Origin: Ancylobacter tetraedralis
GTDB lineage: Bacteria; Pseudomonadota; Alphaproteobacteria; Rhizobiales; Xanthobacteraceae
DNA length: 64,000 bases
Assembly (NCBI RefSeq): GCF_014195655.1
Contig: NZ_JACICD010000003.1
Location: forward strand, 248,001-312,000
Reading direction: 5' to 3'
Under the pieces are notes generated by a model. That model did not search any database. It was not told where the DNA came from and saw nothing but the letters and a program-made list of their open reading frames with translations. A program made the translations under genes and the position numbers. Below, in pieces: positions 16,796 through 28,199 of this stretch; position 1 is the first letter of the stretch; each line of letters opens with the position of its first letter.

Positions 16796-18244
16796 TCAGC
16801 GCCGCCAGAATGCGAAATTGGCCAGCCCCAGCACGACGAGAATTTCCAGCCGGCCGAGAATCATGGCGATCGCCAATATAATCTGCGCATAGGCCGGCAG
16901 ACTGCCCCAATCGGGCCAGACGACCGCGCTCTGCCAGGCGATGGCGTAGACCGGGCCGGCATTGGAGAGCGCCGACACGACGCTGACCAGCGCCGCCTCG
17001 AAACTCGGCATGGCCGGCGCGATTGCCGCCGAGAAGCCGGCAATGACGGTGCAGGCAACGCCGAACATGATCCAGATCGCCTTCATCATCTGCAGCGTCA
17101 CGCCCTGTTGGCCCAGCCGGCGGGTGCGCACAGCATGGGGATGGACGAGGCGCTCCAGTTCCAGGTAGCTCTGCAGGAACATGGTGCCAGCGCGGTACAT
17201 CTTGATGCCGCCGGCCGTGGAGAAGCTGGCGCCACCGATGAACACCAGCACCATCACAAGTGACAGCGGCAGGCTGGCAAAGGCGCCGCCATGCGGCTCG
17301 ATGGCCGTGGTGGTGATGAGCGAAACCGCCGTGAACAACCCGTCTTCGATCGCCATCGGCACGGACAGATTCAAGCTCGGCGTGTTGTAGGCGATCGCCG
17401 CCGCGCCGATGCCGACGACCAGGCAAACCAGAAGCAGTGCGCTGTTTTCCTGCTGCCCGACGGCGAGACGCAGACGCCGAGTCACCAGCATGCGATGCCA
17501 CAGCACGCTGGTGCCGCCCACCAGCATGAACACCATCAGCACCAGCTTGACCGCGAAATGGCCATAGGCCGCCACTCCGTCGGCATCCGGCAGCAGCCCG
17601 CCGGTGGACAGCGCCGCGCCGGCGAGGCCGATGGCGTCGAAGGTCTTCACACCCGCGAAGAACAGCAGCACCGCGCACAGCACGGTGGCGCCGAGATAGA
17701 TCGGCAGCACCAGATGCAGCGCGTCGTCCAGCGCCATGGATTCGCCCATGCCGAGCAGATTGACCCGGCTGGAGCGATCCGGCAGCCCGCCGATGCCGGC
17801 CGGCCCGAGCACCGCGACAACACCCACCAACGTCAGCAGGCCCCCCGCCCATTGCAGCGTCAGCAGCCAGCCGAGCGTCACGCGCGGCACGCCGTCAATG
17901 CCGTGGATCTGCACCGGGCCCGTGGTGGTGAAGGCCGACACCGCTTCCAGCCACGCCTCGATGGGGCTGAGCGGCGTGGTCGCGGCGATGGGAAGCGCCG
18001 CGATGACCGGCAGGCCGACCCAGAGCACCAGCAGCAGCCCGTAGGAGGCCCGCCGATCCAGCCGCGCCGCGCGGTTGCGCACGGACAGGTACACCGCCCC
18101 CGCGCCCGCCAGGGTGAGCAGCGCGGTCATGACGAAGACATCCGCCCCGGCCTCGTTGCGAAACAGCGCGCCGAGGGCCGACAGCAGGAGGAAGCCGGCC
18201 ATGATGGCGGCGGTGACGGCGCTGTGGCGGGCGACCGCGAGCAT
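16796..18244 (-). CDS. trkH: potassium uptake protein TrkH
   Basis: A 482-residue K+ channel-like subunit of the SKT superfamily with about ten membrane helices and four pore-loop repeats. Filter-type segments are visible: SAFTTTGPV, ALSTGGLLP, SLITTTAIEP and SALSNAGPVY. It depends on TrkA, whose gene lies 10 nt upstream, for NAD/nucleotide gating. The two genes clearly form one transcription unit. Confidence 0.94.
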   Translation of the reverse strand: MLAVARHSAVTAAIMAGFLLLSALGALFRNEAGADVFVMTALLTLAGAGAVYLSVRNRAARLDRRASYGLLLVLWVGLPVIAALPIAATTPLSPIEAWLEAVSAFTTTGPVQIHGIDGVPRVTLGWLLTLQWAGGLLTLVGVVAVLGPAGIGGLPDRSSRVNLLGMGESMALDDALHLVLPIYLGATVLCAVLLFFAGVKTFDAIGLAGAALSTGGLLPDADGVAAYGHFAVKLVLMVFMLVGGTSVLWHRMLVTRRLRLAVGQQENSALLLVCLVVGIGAAAIAYNTPSLNLSVPMAIEDGLFTAVSLITTTAIEPHGGAFASLPLSLVMVLVFIGGASFSTAGGIKMYRAGTMFLQSYLELERLVHPHAVRTRRLGQQGVTLQMMKAIWIMFGVACTVIAGFSAAIAPAMPSFEAALVSVVSALSNAGPVYAIAWQSAVVWPDWGSLPAYAQIILAIAMILGRLEILVVLGLANFAFWRR

Positions 18245-18254
18245 GACGCGCCTT

Positions 18255-19631
18255 TCAGAAGAACTCGAGGCTGACGCGGAACAGCTGTTCGACCCGCTTC
18301 ACGCGGTTGGCGAGGGCGAACAACACCACGCGGTCTCGCGCGTGAATGACGGTGTCGCCACGCGGCAGCAGCACACGCCCGCCGCGGATCACCGCGCCGA
18401 TACGCATGCCGTCGAACAGGTCGAGTTCCTTGAGCGGCTTGCCGACCAGCGGCGAGGTTTCCAGCGCCTCCGCCTCGATCACCTCCCCTGCCCCGTTCAG
18501 CAGTGAGTGCACCCCGCGGATGCGCCCCTTGCGCACATGCTGGAGGATTTTCGACACGGTGATCTGGCGCGGGTTCACATAGGCATCGATGCCCAGCCCG
18601 CGCGCGAAGGCGGGATAGTTGGGATCGTTGAGCAGCGACAGCATGCGCCGCGCGCCAAGCTCCCGCGAAAGCAGGCAGGACAGGATGTTGACCCGGTCGT
18701 CATTGGTGACCGCGATCATCGTGTCGGCATCGCCCACCGTCGCTTCTTCGAGAATGGCGCGGTCGAGCGCGCTGCCGCGCAGCACCACGGTCTTCGACAA
18801 TTGCTGGGCGATCGCCTCGGCCCGCGCGGGGTCGGCCTCGATCAGCTTCACCCGCGCGCGCGGGTTGCGCAGCTCCAGCTCGCGGGCGACGTAGAGCCCG
18901 ATATTGCCGCCGCCGCCGATGACGATGCGGTGCGCCTGCGGCTCGTCATGGCCGAAGATCGACAGGGTGCGCGTCACCTGGTCGGCCTGGGCGACGAAAT
19001 AGGCGGTGTCGCCGGCCAGCAGCGAATCCGTGCTGCGCGGTACGAACACCTTGCCCTTGCGGTTCACCGCCACCACCACCGCCCGCAGATCCGGGAACAG
19101 GTCGGTCAGCTGGCGCAGCGGCGTGTCGAGCACCGGGCAATCGTCGAGGCAGACCACGCCCGCCACCACGACATTGCCGTCGGCAAAGCTCACCGTGTCG
19201 ATGGCGCCGGGCAGCGACAGGCGCCGCAGCACCATCTCGCCGACTTCGACCTCGGGCGAGATGACCACATCGATCGGCAGGTGATCGCGCGAGAACAGGT
19301 CACGCCAATGGCCCTGCAGGTAGCTCTGCGCGCGCACGCGGGCGATCTTGGTCGGCACGTCGAACAGCGCGTGGCCCACCTGGCAGGCGATCATGTTCAC
19401 TTCGTCATGCAGGGTGACGGCGATGAGCATGTCCGCCGCGTCGAGGCCCGCACGCGCCAGCACGTCGGGATGCGAGCCATGGCCGACAAAGCCGCGCACG
19501 TCGAGCGTGTCGGTGATGGCCTGGATCAGCCGGGGCGAGGTGTCGATGATCGAGACGTCGTTCTGCTCGGCAGCCAGCCGCTCGGCGATGCCGAACCCCA
19601 CCTGTCCCGCCCCGCATATGACGACCTTCAT
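18255..19631 (-). CDS. trkA: Trk system potassium transporter TrkA
   Basis: A 458-residue peripheral regulator of TrkH with two RCK (TrkA-N plus TrkA-C) halves. The nucleotide-binding glycine motifs are VVICGAGQVGFGIAERL at the N-terminus and VIGGGGNIGLYVARELE near residue 235. I use the ATG at 19631, which begins directly at MKVVICGAG; an upstream in-frame extension to 19694 lacks family similarity. In the typical alphaproteobacterial order trkA follows ntrX directly; here a beta-lactamase gene lies between. Confidence 0.95.
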   Translation of the reverse strand: MKVVICGAGQVGFGIAERLAAEQNDVSIIDTSPRLIQAITDTLDVRGFVGHGSHPDVLARAGLDAADMLIAVTLHDEVNMIACQVGHALFDVPTKIARVRAQSYLQGHWRDLFSRDHLPIDVVISPEVEVGEMVLRRLSLPGAIDTVSFADGNVVVAGVVCLDDCPVLDTPLRQLTDLFPDLRAVVVAVNRKGKVFVPRSTDSLLAGDTAYFVAQADQVTRTLSIFGHDEPQAHRIVIGGGGNIGLYVARELELRNPRARVKLIEADPARAEAIAQQLSKTVVLRGSALDRAILEEATVGDADTMIAVTNDDRVNILSCLLSRELGARRMLSLLNDPNYPAFARGLGIDAYVNPRQITVSKILQHVRKGRIRGVHSLLNGAGEVIEAEALETSPLVGKPLKELDLFDGMRIGAVIRGGRVLLPRGDTVIHARDRVVLFALANRVKRVEQLFRVSLEFF

Positions 19632-19764
19632 GACATTCCTCACTGCACTTCCCAGGAACGCCACTGGCGCCCTGAGCCTGCCCTGTTGATTCACTCTATA
19701 GCAGTTTCGTCGACGTCCGCGGACGCCGTGCGAGCCACACTATCGTGCATTGGAGGACACCGCA

Positions 19765-20673
19765 GTGCCGATCGACCGCCGCCGCTTCGCTCTCTCGCTG
19801 CTATCCACCATCACGGTGGCCACCGCCGTCCTCGCGCCGCGCCACGCCCGCGCCGCGGCGCCCGCTCCCGCCCCGCGCGACATCCTCCTCGACGCGTTCG
19901 CGGCGATCGAGCGGGAGGCCGGCGGCGCCCGTCTCGGGGTCGCCGTCATCGATACGGCGAGCCGCGATGCCATCATCGGCTACCACGCGCAGGAACGGTT
20001 CCCCCTGCTCAGCAGCTTCAAGCTGCTGGCGGGCGCGGCGGTGCTGGCGAAGGTCGATGCGGGCCAGGACAGGCTCGACCGCCGCGTGACCTATGATGCG
20101 GCCTCGCTGGTCCCCTATTCGCCGGAGACGTCGAAACATGTCGCGGACGGCATGACGCTCGATGCCATCTGCGCCGCCGCCATCGGGCTCAGCGACAACA
20201 CGGCGGGCAACCTCCAGCTCCACGCGATCGGCGGCCCGCCCGGGCTCACCGGCTTCCTGCGCGGTCTCGGCGACCCTGTGACGCGGCTGGACCGCTGGGA
20301 GCCGGAGCTGAACGCCGTCGGTCCCGGCGAAGAGCGCGACACCACCACGCCCGCCGCGATGGCGCAGGATGTCGCCCGCCTCATCGCCGGCGAGGCTCTC
20401 TCGCCCGCCTCGCGCGAGCGCCTCGCCACGTGGCTGGTGGCCAGCACGACCGGCGGCAAGCGGCTGCGCGCGGGGCTTCCGGCGCAATGGCGCGTGGGCG
20501 ACAAGACCGGCACCGCCAGGGGCAGCGCCAATGACGTCGCCATCCTCTGGCCGCCCGGTCGGGCGCCGATCGTCGTCGCCGCCTATCTGAAAGGCTCCCC
20601 GCGCGGGCTGACGGAAAACGACCCGATCTTCGCCGCCATCGGCCAGGCTGTGGCGAGCTATGTGAGGGGTTAG
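19765..20673 (+). CDS. class A beta-lactamase
   Basis: A 302-residue serine beta-lactamase hydrolysing penicillins/cephalosporins in the periplasm. The start is a GTG at 19765, 8 nt after GGAGGAC. A twin-arginine-like leader DRRRFALSLL precedes a hydrophobic stretch and ARAAA cleavage. All class A motifs are intact: SSFK (nucleophile Ser83), SDN (143-145), the omega-loop EPELN (179-183) and KTG (247-249). Residue 69 (Ambler) is Ser rather than Cys, so the carbapenemase-type Cys69-Cys238 bridge is not expected. No regulator of the AmpR/BlaI type is adjacent. It faces against the surrounding ntr-trk block. Confidence 0.95.
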   Translation: MPIDRRRFALSLLSTITVATAVLAPRHARAAAPAPAPRDILLDAFAAIEREAGGARLGVAVIDTASRDAIIGYHAQERFPLLSSFKLLAGAAVLAKVDAGQDRLDRRVTYDAASLVPYSPETSKHVADGMTLDAICAAAIGLSDNTAGNLQLHAIGGPPGLTGFLRGLGDPVTRLDRWEPELNAVGPGEERDTTTPAAMAQDVARLIAGEALSPASRERLATWLVASTTGGKRLRAGLPAQWRVGDKTGTARGSANDVAILWPPGRAPIVVAAYLKGSPRGLTENDPIFAAIGQAVASYVRG

Positions 20674-20754
20674 GCTATGTGTCGTGACGCGTTTTCCTCA
20701 CGTGCAGCGGCACGGGCCGCGCGGTTCCGGTCACGAATCAGAAAACACCAATAA

Positions 20755-20804
20755 GTCCCTGAAGCCTATCGCCCTTCCCGCCATCGGCGAAACGCTTCAG
20801 GGAC
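20755..20804. terminator. long hairpin between convergent beta-lactamase and ntrX genes
   Basis: An 11-bp perfect inverted repeat (20755-20765 with 20794-20804, GTCCCTGAAGC / GCTTCAGGGAC) surrounds an inner TCGCC/GGCGA stem. Read on the minus strand it is followed by TTATTGGTGTTTT, so it probably terminates the ntrYX transcript; it may also stop beta-lactamase transcripts. Confidence 0.6.
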
Positions 20805-20819
20805 CGAGCCGGGGCGCGA

Positions 20820-22187
20820 TCACCCGATGCCAAGCGCCTTGAGCTTGCGGTGCAGCGCCGAGCGCTCCATGCCGACGAACTCGGCGGTGCGCGAGATATT
20901 GCCGCCGAAACGGCTGATCTGCGCCACCAGATATTCCCGCTCGAACACCTCGCGCGCGTCGCGCAGCGGCAGGCCCATCAGGTGCTCGCCGCCCGCCCCG
21001 TTCGGCAGGTTGGGCACCAGCGAGCCGACATCGGGCGGCAGCATGTCCGCCGTCACCGGCGCATCGGCATCGCCGGCGGCCAGGATGAGCAGGCGTTCGA
21101 TATTGTTGCGCAGCTGGCGCACATTGCCCGGCCAGTCATGCGATTGCAGCACGGCGAGCGCGTCGTCGGCGATGCGCCGGCGCGCCAGTCCGGTGGCCTG
21201 CGAAATCTGGTCGAGGAAGAATTCCACCAGTTCCGGCACGTCCTCGCGCCGCTCGGCGAGCGGAGGAACGCGGATCGGCACCACGCCGAGGCGGTGGTAG
21301 AGGTCCTCGCGGAAGCGGCCGTCGGCGATCTCCTTCTCCAGGTTGCGCCCGGTCGAGGAGATGATGCGCACGTCCACCGCCACGCGCGTACCCCCGCCGA
21401 CCCGCAGGAAGGTCTGGTCGACCAGCACGCGCAGGATGCGATTCTGAGTTTCGCGCGGCATGTCGGCGATTTCGTCGATGAACAGCGTGCCGCCATGCGC
21501 CTCTTCCAGCGCGCCGACCTGCCGGCCGCTGCCGTCGGTCGGCTCGACGCCGAACAATTCGACCTCCATCCGCTCCGGCGTGATGGCGGCGGCATTGATG
21601 ACCACGAACGGCCCGCTCGCCCGCGCCGAGGCGGAATGCACCATGCGGGCGGCCAGTTCCTTGCCGGAGCCGGACGGGCCGACGATCATGATGCGGCTAT
21701 TGGTCGGCGCCACGCGCTCGATGGTCTGGCGCAGCTGGTTCATCACCGAGGAGCGGCCCACCAGCTGATGCGCCACGGAGGCGCGCTGCTTGAGGTCGCG
21801 CACCTCGCGCTTGAGCCGCAGCGTTTCCAGCGCCCGGTCCGCCACCAGAATGAGCCGGTCCGCGTTGAACGGCTTCTCGATGAAGTCATAGGCGCCCTGC
21901 TTGATGGCGGCCACCGCGGTCTCGACCGTGCCATGGCCGGAAATCATCACGACCGGCACTTCCGGATGCTGCTTCTTGATGACTTCCAGCAGCTGCAGCC
22001 CGTCCAGCTTCGAGCGCTCGATCCAGATATCGAGAAACACGAGATGGGGCCGGCGTGCCTCGATGGCCGCCAGCGCCTCGTCGCTATCCTTGGCGGTGCG
22101 GGTGCCGTAACCCTCGTCCTCGAGAATTCCGGCCACGAGTCCGCGAATATCGGCCTCGTCGTCGACGATCAGGATGTCCGTCGCCAT
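20820..22187 (-). CDS. ntrX: nitrogen-related response regulator NtrX, lacking GAFTGA
   Basis: A 455-residue response regulator of the NtrC family, phosphorylated by NtrY. The receiver has the acceptor Asp in FLDIWI (Asp53). The AAA+ domain has Walker A GPSGSGKE (near 169) and FIDEIADMP. A Fis-type helix-turn-helix ends the protein (SRTAEFVGMERSALHRKLKAL). The GAFTGA loop needed to contact sigma-54 is absent: the region after VELFGVEP reads straight into GRQVGALEEAHGG. This is known for alphaproteobacterial NtrX, which acts with sigma-70-type promoters. It lies 14 nt after ntrY. Confidence 0.95.
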   Translation of the reverse strand: MATDILIVDDEADIRGLVAGILEDEGYGTRTAKDSDEALAAIEARRPHLVFLDIWIERSKLDGLQLLEVIKKQHPEVPVVMISGHGTVETAVAAIKQGAYDFIEKPFNADRLILVADRALETLRLKREVRDLKQRASVAHQLVGRSSVMNQLRQTIERVAPTNSRIMIVGPSGSGKELAARMVHSASARASGPFVVINAAAITPERMEVELFGVEPTDGSGRQVGALEEAHGGTLFIDEIADMPRETQNRILRVLVDQTFLRVGGGTRVAVDVRIISSTGRNLEKEIADGRFREDLYHRLGVVPIRVPPLAERREDVPELVEFFLDQISQATGLARRRIADDALAVLQSHDWPGNVRQLRNNIERLLILAAGDADAPVTADMLPPDVGSLVPNLPNGAGGEHLMGLPLRDAREVFEREYLVAQISRFGGNISRTAEFVGMERSALHRKLKALGIG

Positions 22188-22201
22188 CAGCCTTTTCTCC
22201 T

Positions 22202-24469
22202 TCAGTCAGCGCGTTTGCCGGTCGCGGCATTTTCGCCGACACCGTTATTGTTGAGAGAGGCGGAGCCCCCGTCGAGCGCGAAGGTGAGGCGGATCCACGC
22301 CCCCCGCCCGCCCGGCGCGTCGAGCAGCTCTATGCCGCCGCCGTGCTCCTCCAGGATCTTGCCGACAATGGCGAGGCCGAGCCCGGTGCCCTTCTCGCGT
22401 GTCGTGACATAGGGCTCCAGAAGCCGCGCCCGGTTCTCGCTCGGCAAGCCCTTGCCGTTGTCGATCACGTCGATCGTCACCAGCCGCCAGTCCGAATGCA
22501 GGTCGACCCGGATGGCCGCCGGCTCGGTGCGTTCTTCGGGCGGCACGGCGGCGATCGCCTCGGTCGCGTTCTTGATGATGTTGGTCAGCGCCTGCGAGAT
22601 GAGGCGGCGGTCGACGCGCGCCACCACCGGCACGTCCGGCACCTCGAAGGCGATGGCGATGTCGGGATTGCCGACGCGCATGAGGAACACCACCTGGCGC
22701 GCGATCTCGGCCACGTCCTGCGTTTCCGCCACCGGCTTGGGCATACGGGCGAAGGAGGAGAATTCGTCGACCATCCGCCCGATATCGCCGACCTGGCGGA
22801 TGATCGTGTCGGTGCACTGGTCGAACACCTCGCGATCCTCGCCGATCACCTTGCCGTAGCGCCGCTTCAGCCGCTCGGCCGAAAGCTGGATCGGGGTCAG
22901 CGGATTCTTGATCTCATGGGCGATACGCCGTGCCACGTCGGCCCAGGCCGAGGTGCGCTGCGCCACCACCAGCTCGGTGATGTCGTCCAGCGTCACCACC
23001 CAGCCATGATCAGCCTCGCGCGACTGCTCGGTCGTCACCCGCACGGCGATCACCCGGTCGCGCCCGTTGCGCGTCAGCGTGGTATTGGACTGGACGCTGC
23101 GCTGGCCCGCCTGCATCGCCTCCGCCAGCAGCGGCGCGATTTCCGGGATCACCGCGCCCAGTTCCTGGCCCAGCACATCCGCCTCCGCCACGCCGAGCAA
23201 CCGCTCGGCCGGCCGGTTGATGATCGACATGCGCCCGGTCGAATCGAGGCCGATCACGCCCGCGCCGACGCCCGACAGCACCGCCTCGGTGAAACGACGG
23301 CGGGTGTCGATCTGGTCACGCGCCTGGACGAGGTCGTTGCGCTGGGTGCGCAGTTCGTGCGTCATCTTGTTGAACGTCTCGGCGAGGCTCGACAGGTCGC
23401 CCTCCGAGCGGTGCACGGGCACCTCGACATAGAGATTGCCGGCGGCCACGAGATCGGCCGCGCCGATGAGCCGCCGGATCGGCGCCACCAGCCGGTTGGC
23501 GAAGTGAATACCGAGCCACACCGCGCAGAGCAGCACGGTGAGCGAGATCACCGCATAGAGCAGCGCGAAGGCCACCTGCACGCCGAAGCGCTGCTGTTCC
23601 AGCAGGCGATAATCGGCCACCGCCGCCTGCGTCTCCTTGAGATATTCGATCACCCGCGGGTCGACCGGCCGGGCGACATAGAGGTAGAGCCCGTCGAAAT
23701 CCTTGAGCGGGATGGCGGCGCCGACGAAATCGGCATCGCTCGGCAGGTAGATGACCGGCTGCTCCTCGGTGGCGTCCTTCAGGGCGATGCCCGGCGGCAC
23801 CACGAATTCCCGCCCGACGCGGATGGTGGCACGATCGACCACGGACAGGTCGCGCTGGATCACCATGGCGGCGGGCAGGCCGCGCACCACCGCCTGCGCG
23901 GTCATCACCTGGCGGAAGCGGCTGCGGTCCTGGTCCCAGAGCGGGCGCACGCGCTGCAGGTCGCGCGCCATGCCCATCACGTCGCCGCGGATGGAATAGG
24001 CATGCTCGCGCACATAGGTCTGCGCCACCGACACCGCGTTGTCGACAATGGCCCGGGTGCGCACCGAGAACCAGCGATCGAGGCCGCGATCGAGCGTGAT
24101 GCTCGCCAGCAGGGCCACCAGCAGCGCCGGCACCACCGCGACGATGCCGAACAGGCCGACAATGCGCACATGCAGCCGCGCCGCCGCCCTGCCCCGCCGC
24201 CGCGCCTTGACGATCCGCCAGACCTCGCGGCCGATGATGCCGACCAGCAGCAGCGACATCGCGCCATTGAGGCACAGGACGATGATCACCACGTCCTGCG
24301 AAGGCACCAGCGGAGTGATGCCCATCAGGATGATGAAGCTGGTGAGCGACGTGATCAGCGCCAGCAGCACGACCAGAGGCGGCAGGCCCCAGAGCGAGAA
24401 ACGAAAGCCCATGCCGCCGGCATCGGGGGCATCGTGCTGGTCATTATCGCGCGGCGACGCGTCGCTCAT
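22202..24469 (-). CDS. ntrY: sensor histidine kinase NtrY
   Basis: A 755-residue membrane histidine kinase paired with NtrX. The N-terminus has several membrane helices (about 25-110) and a periplasmic sensor region, then another helix (about 300-320), HAMP, PAS (near 380-480), the H-box [18 protein letters not shown] and the ATP-binding domain (IIKNATEAI, VIDNGKGLP, GTGLGLAIV). It responds to nitrogen, redox or envelope signals in related bacteria. Start ATG at 24469. A 118-nt gap to ntrC could hold a separate promoter. Confidence 0.95.
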   Translation of the reverse strand: MSDASPRDNDQHDAPDAGGMGFRFSLWGLPPLVVLLALITSLTSFIILMGITPLVPSQDVVIIVLCLNGAMSLLLVGIIGREVWRIVKARRRGRAAARLHVRIVGLFGIVAVVPALLVALLASITLDRGLDRWFSVRTRAIVDNAVSVAQTYVREHAYSIRGDVMGMARDLQRVRPLWDQDRSRFRQVMTAQAVVRGLPAAMVIQRDLSVVDRATIRVGREFVVPPGIALKDATEEQPVIYLPSDADFVGAAIPLKDFDGLYLYVARPVDPRVIEYLKETQAAVADYRLLEQQRFGVQVAFALLYAVISLTVLLCAVWLGIHFANRLVAPIRRLIGAADLVAAGNLYVEVPVHRSEGDLSSLAETFNKMTHELRTQRNDLVQARDQIDTRRRFTEAVLSGVGAGVIGLDSTGRMSIINRPAERLLGVAEADVLGQELGAVIPEIAPLLAEAMQAGQRSVQSNTTLTRNGRDRVIAVRVTTEQSREADHGWVVTLDDITELVVAQRTSAWADVARRIAHEIKNPLTPIQLSAERLKRRYGKVIGEDREVFDQCTDTIIRQVGDIGRMVDEFSSFARMPKPVAETQDVAEIARQVVFLMRVGNPDIAIAFEVPDVPVVARVDRRLISQALTNIIKNATEAIAAVPPEERTEPAAIRVDLHSDWRLVTIDVIDNGKGLPSENRARLLEPYVTTREKGTGLGLAIVGKILEEHGGGIELLDAPGGRGAWIRLTFALDGGSASLNNNGVGENAATGKRAD

Positions 24470-24587
24470 TCATCACCCTGCCGCCGGCCGGAAGCGGCCT
24501 GCCGAAGTGATGCAGTGCTACGACACTGGTGCAAAAATGTGACATGAATCGTCACCTCCCGGATTTTTTTCCGAAAGTCGACCTCGT

Positions 24588-26033
<1,446 letters not shown>

Positions 26034-26040
26034 GGCGTTC

Positions 26041-27171
26041 TCAACTCTTTTCGTTACCGCGGGCGGCGCGGTACATGGGCATGAGGACACGGAAGGTGGT
26101 TCGGCGCGGCTGGCTGTCGCATTCGATGATGCCGCCATGGTCGCCGACGATCTTGGCCACCAGCGCGAGGCCAAGGCCGGTTCCGGTGGGCTTGGTGGTG
26201 ACGAAGGGGTCGAACAGGTGAGGCATCAGATCCTCCGGCACGCCGGGGCCATTGTCCCTCACGCAGAACTCCAGCGGCAGGCTCACGCGGGCCGGCGCTC
26301 CCGGCATCATGAGCCGCACGCCGGGACGGAACGCGGTGGTGAGCTGGATTTCCCCGTCCGGTGAATCGCCGATCGCCTCGGCGGCGTTCTTCACCAGGTT
26401 GAGGAATACCTGGATGAGCTGGTCGCGATTGGCCAGAACCGGCGGCAGCGAGGGGTCATATTCCTCGACGAAGCGGATATGCCGCGCGAAGCCCGAGGCG
26501 GCCAGCGTGCGCACATGCTCCAGCACGGCATGGATGTTCACCGGCTCGCGCGCCACCGGGCGCTCGTCGGAGAAGACTTCCATGCGGTCGACCAGCTTGA
26601 CGATGCGGTCGGCCTCGTCGGTGATCAGGCGGGTGAGCGATCGGTCGTCGTCATTGGCGTTCAGCTCCAGCAATTGCGCGGCGCCGCGAATGCCGGAAAG
26701 CGGGTTCTTGATCTCGTGCGCCAGCATGGAGGCCAGCGCCGTGACCGAGCGCGCGGCGCCGCGATGGGTGAGCTGGCGGTCCATCTTGTCGGCGATGGTG
26801 CGCTCCTGGAGCATGATCACCACATGACCGGGCGCTTCGGGCAGCGGCGCGACGTGGATGTCCACCACCCGCTCGCCACCATTGCGCGGCGTCCCGAGGT
26901 CCACGCGGTATTCGTTCACCGCGGCGCCGCGCGAGCGCACCTGCTCCACCAGCGCCAGAAGCGGGCTGCCGAACGGAACGAATTCCTGCAGCCGGTGCCG
27001 CGCCAGCACCGCGAGGCTCGCCTCGAAGAACGCCTCCGCCGCGACATTGGCATCCACCAGCCGGTCATCGCCCGACACGGTGAACACCGGATGCGGCAGG
27101 GCGTTCACCACCGCTTCGGCGGTGGCGGCGCCAGCACCCGGCTTTGAGAGGTCGGAAGAGGGCGCCTTCAT
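26041..27171 (-). CDS. ntrB: nitrogen sensor kinase/phosphatase NtrB (NR(II))
   Basis: A 376-residue cytosolic kinase without membrane helices. It has an N-terminal PAS domain (about 20-130), the H-box [20 protein letters not shown], the N-box [12 protein letters not shown], and G-boxes VRDNGPGVP and [12 protein letters not shown]. Through PII it would switch between phosphorylating and dephosphorylating NtrC. The ATG overlaps the dusB stop by 4 nt, so it is translationally coupled to dusB, as in many Rhizobiales. Confidence 0.96.
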   Translation of the reverse strand: MKAPSSDLSKPGAGAATAEAVVNALPHPVFTVSGDDRLVDANVAAEAFFEASLAVLARHRLQEFVPFGSPLLALVEQVRSRGAAVNEYRVDLGTPRNGGERVVDIHVAPLPEAPGHVVIMLQERTIADKMDRQLTHRGAARSVTALASMLAHEIKNPLSGIRGAAQLLELNANDDDRSLTRLITDEADRIVKLVDRMEVFSDERPVAREPVNIHAVLEHVRTLAASGFARHIRFVEEYDPSLPPVLANRDQLIQVFLNLVKNAAEAIGDSPDGEIQLTTAFRPGVRLMMPGAPARVSLPLEFCVRDNGPGVPEDLMPHLFDPFVTTKPTGTGLGLALVAKIVGDHGGIIECDSQPRRTTFRVLMPMYRAARGNEKS

Positions 27172-28199
27172 GCCGCTTCACTCCAGGCAAGATCGTCGAA
27201 AGCGTCGCGAATGCCTTCCACGACGTGGGCAGGTTCATCGCGCGTCAGCAATTGCTGGCGCCAATGGCGGGCGGCGTCGGGCGGATGGCCGGCGGTGACG
27301 CCGGCGGCTGCCAGCGCCCAGCCGATATGCTTGCGGGCGCAGCGCATGCCGAGTTCTCGCCCGTAATGGCCGAGCCAGCCCTCATAGAGTTCCAGCAGCA
27401 CGTCGCGCTGCTCCGCCAGCGGCGGGTCGGCGGGAGTCTGGCCGGTTTGCAGCCGCATCGCCACCTGGCCGGGAAACCATGGCCGGCCCTGCGCGCCGCG
27501 CCCGATCATCAGCCCGTCCGCGCCCGACGCGGCGAGCATGGCGGGCGCGTCCTCCGCGTTGACCAGGTCGCCATTGGCGAGAACCGGGATGGTGACCGCC
27601 TGCTTCACCGCGCGGATCGCCGCCCAGTCGGCCTTTCCGGTATAGAACTGGCAGCGCGTGCGCCCGTGAATGGTGACGAGCCGCACGCCGATCGCCTCGG
27701 CCCGCCGCGCCAGCTCCGGGGCGACCAGCGCCTCGCCGTCCCAGCCGAGCCGCGTCTTCAGCGTCACCGGCACCTTCACCGCGCCGACCACGGCCTCGAT
27801 GATGGCGGTGGCGAGATCGAGGTCGCGCAGCAGCGCCGAGCCGGCGAGGCCGGTCGTCACCCGCTTGGCCGGGCACCCCATGTTGATGTCGATGATCGCC
27901 GCCCCGGCCGATTCGGCGAGCCGCGCGGCGCGCGCCATCGAGCCCGGCTGGTTGCCGGCGAGTTGCACGGCGTGGAGCGCCACCCCCTCGCCTTCCGCCC
28001 GCAGCACCGTCTCCTCATGGCCGCTGGCGAGCGCATCGGACGCCACCATTTCGGACACGACAAGGCCGGCCCCATAACGCAGCGCCATGCGGCGGAACGG
28101 GGCGTCGGTAATGCCGGCCATCGGCGCGAGCACGACGCGGTTCGGCGTCGAGAGGGCGCCTATGGAGAGACTGGCGTTGGCAGTCGCGGAGAAGATCAA
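27168..28199 (-). CDS. dusB: tRNA-dihydrouridine synthase, DusB/NifR3 type
   Basis: A 343-residue FMN enzyme that reduces specific uridines in tRNA. Motifs: [14 protein letters not shown] (N-terminal), the catalytic Cys in [10 protein letters not shown], the FMN/phosphate segments TIHGRTR and VLANGDL, and [10 protein letters not shown]. The start appears to be a TTG at 28199 (MIFSATANA). It is the first gene of the ntr operon, historically called nifR3. Its promoter should lie in the 193-nt divergent region shared with ispDF. Confidence 0.94.
   Translation of the reverse strand: MIFSATANASLSIGALSTPNRVVLAPMAGITDAPFRRMALRYGAGLVVSEMVASDALASGHEETVLRAEGEGVALHAVQLAGNQPGSMARAARLAESAGAAIIDINMGCPAKRVTTGLAGSALLRDLDLATAIIEAVVGAVKVPVTLKTRLGWDGEALVAPELARRAEAIGVRLVTIHGRTRCQFYTGKADWAAIRAVKQAVTIPVLANGDLVNAEDAPAMLAASGADGLMIGRGAQGRPWFPGQVAMRLQTGQTPADPPLAEQRDVLLELYEGWLGHYGRELGMRCARKHIGWALAAAGVTAGHPPDAARHWRQQLLTRDEPAHVVEGIRDAFDDLAWSEAA

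Noticed and set aside
22055-24547. An 830-residue plus-strand frame opposite ntrY
   Set aside because: Shadow of ntrY; His/Arg-rich, no domain.
24470-24587. Sigma-54 promoter before ntrY
   Set aside because: No TGGC-N8-TTGC-type spacing could be found in either direction in this gap.
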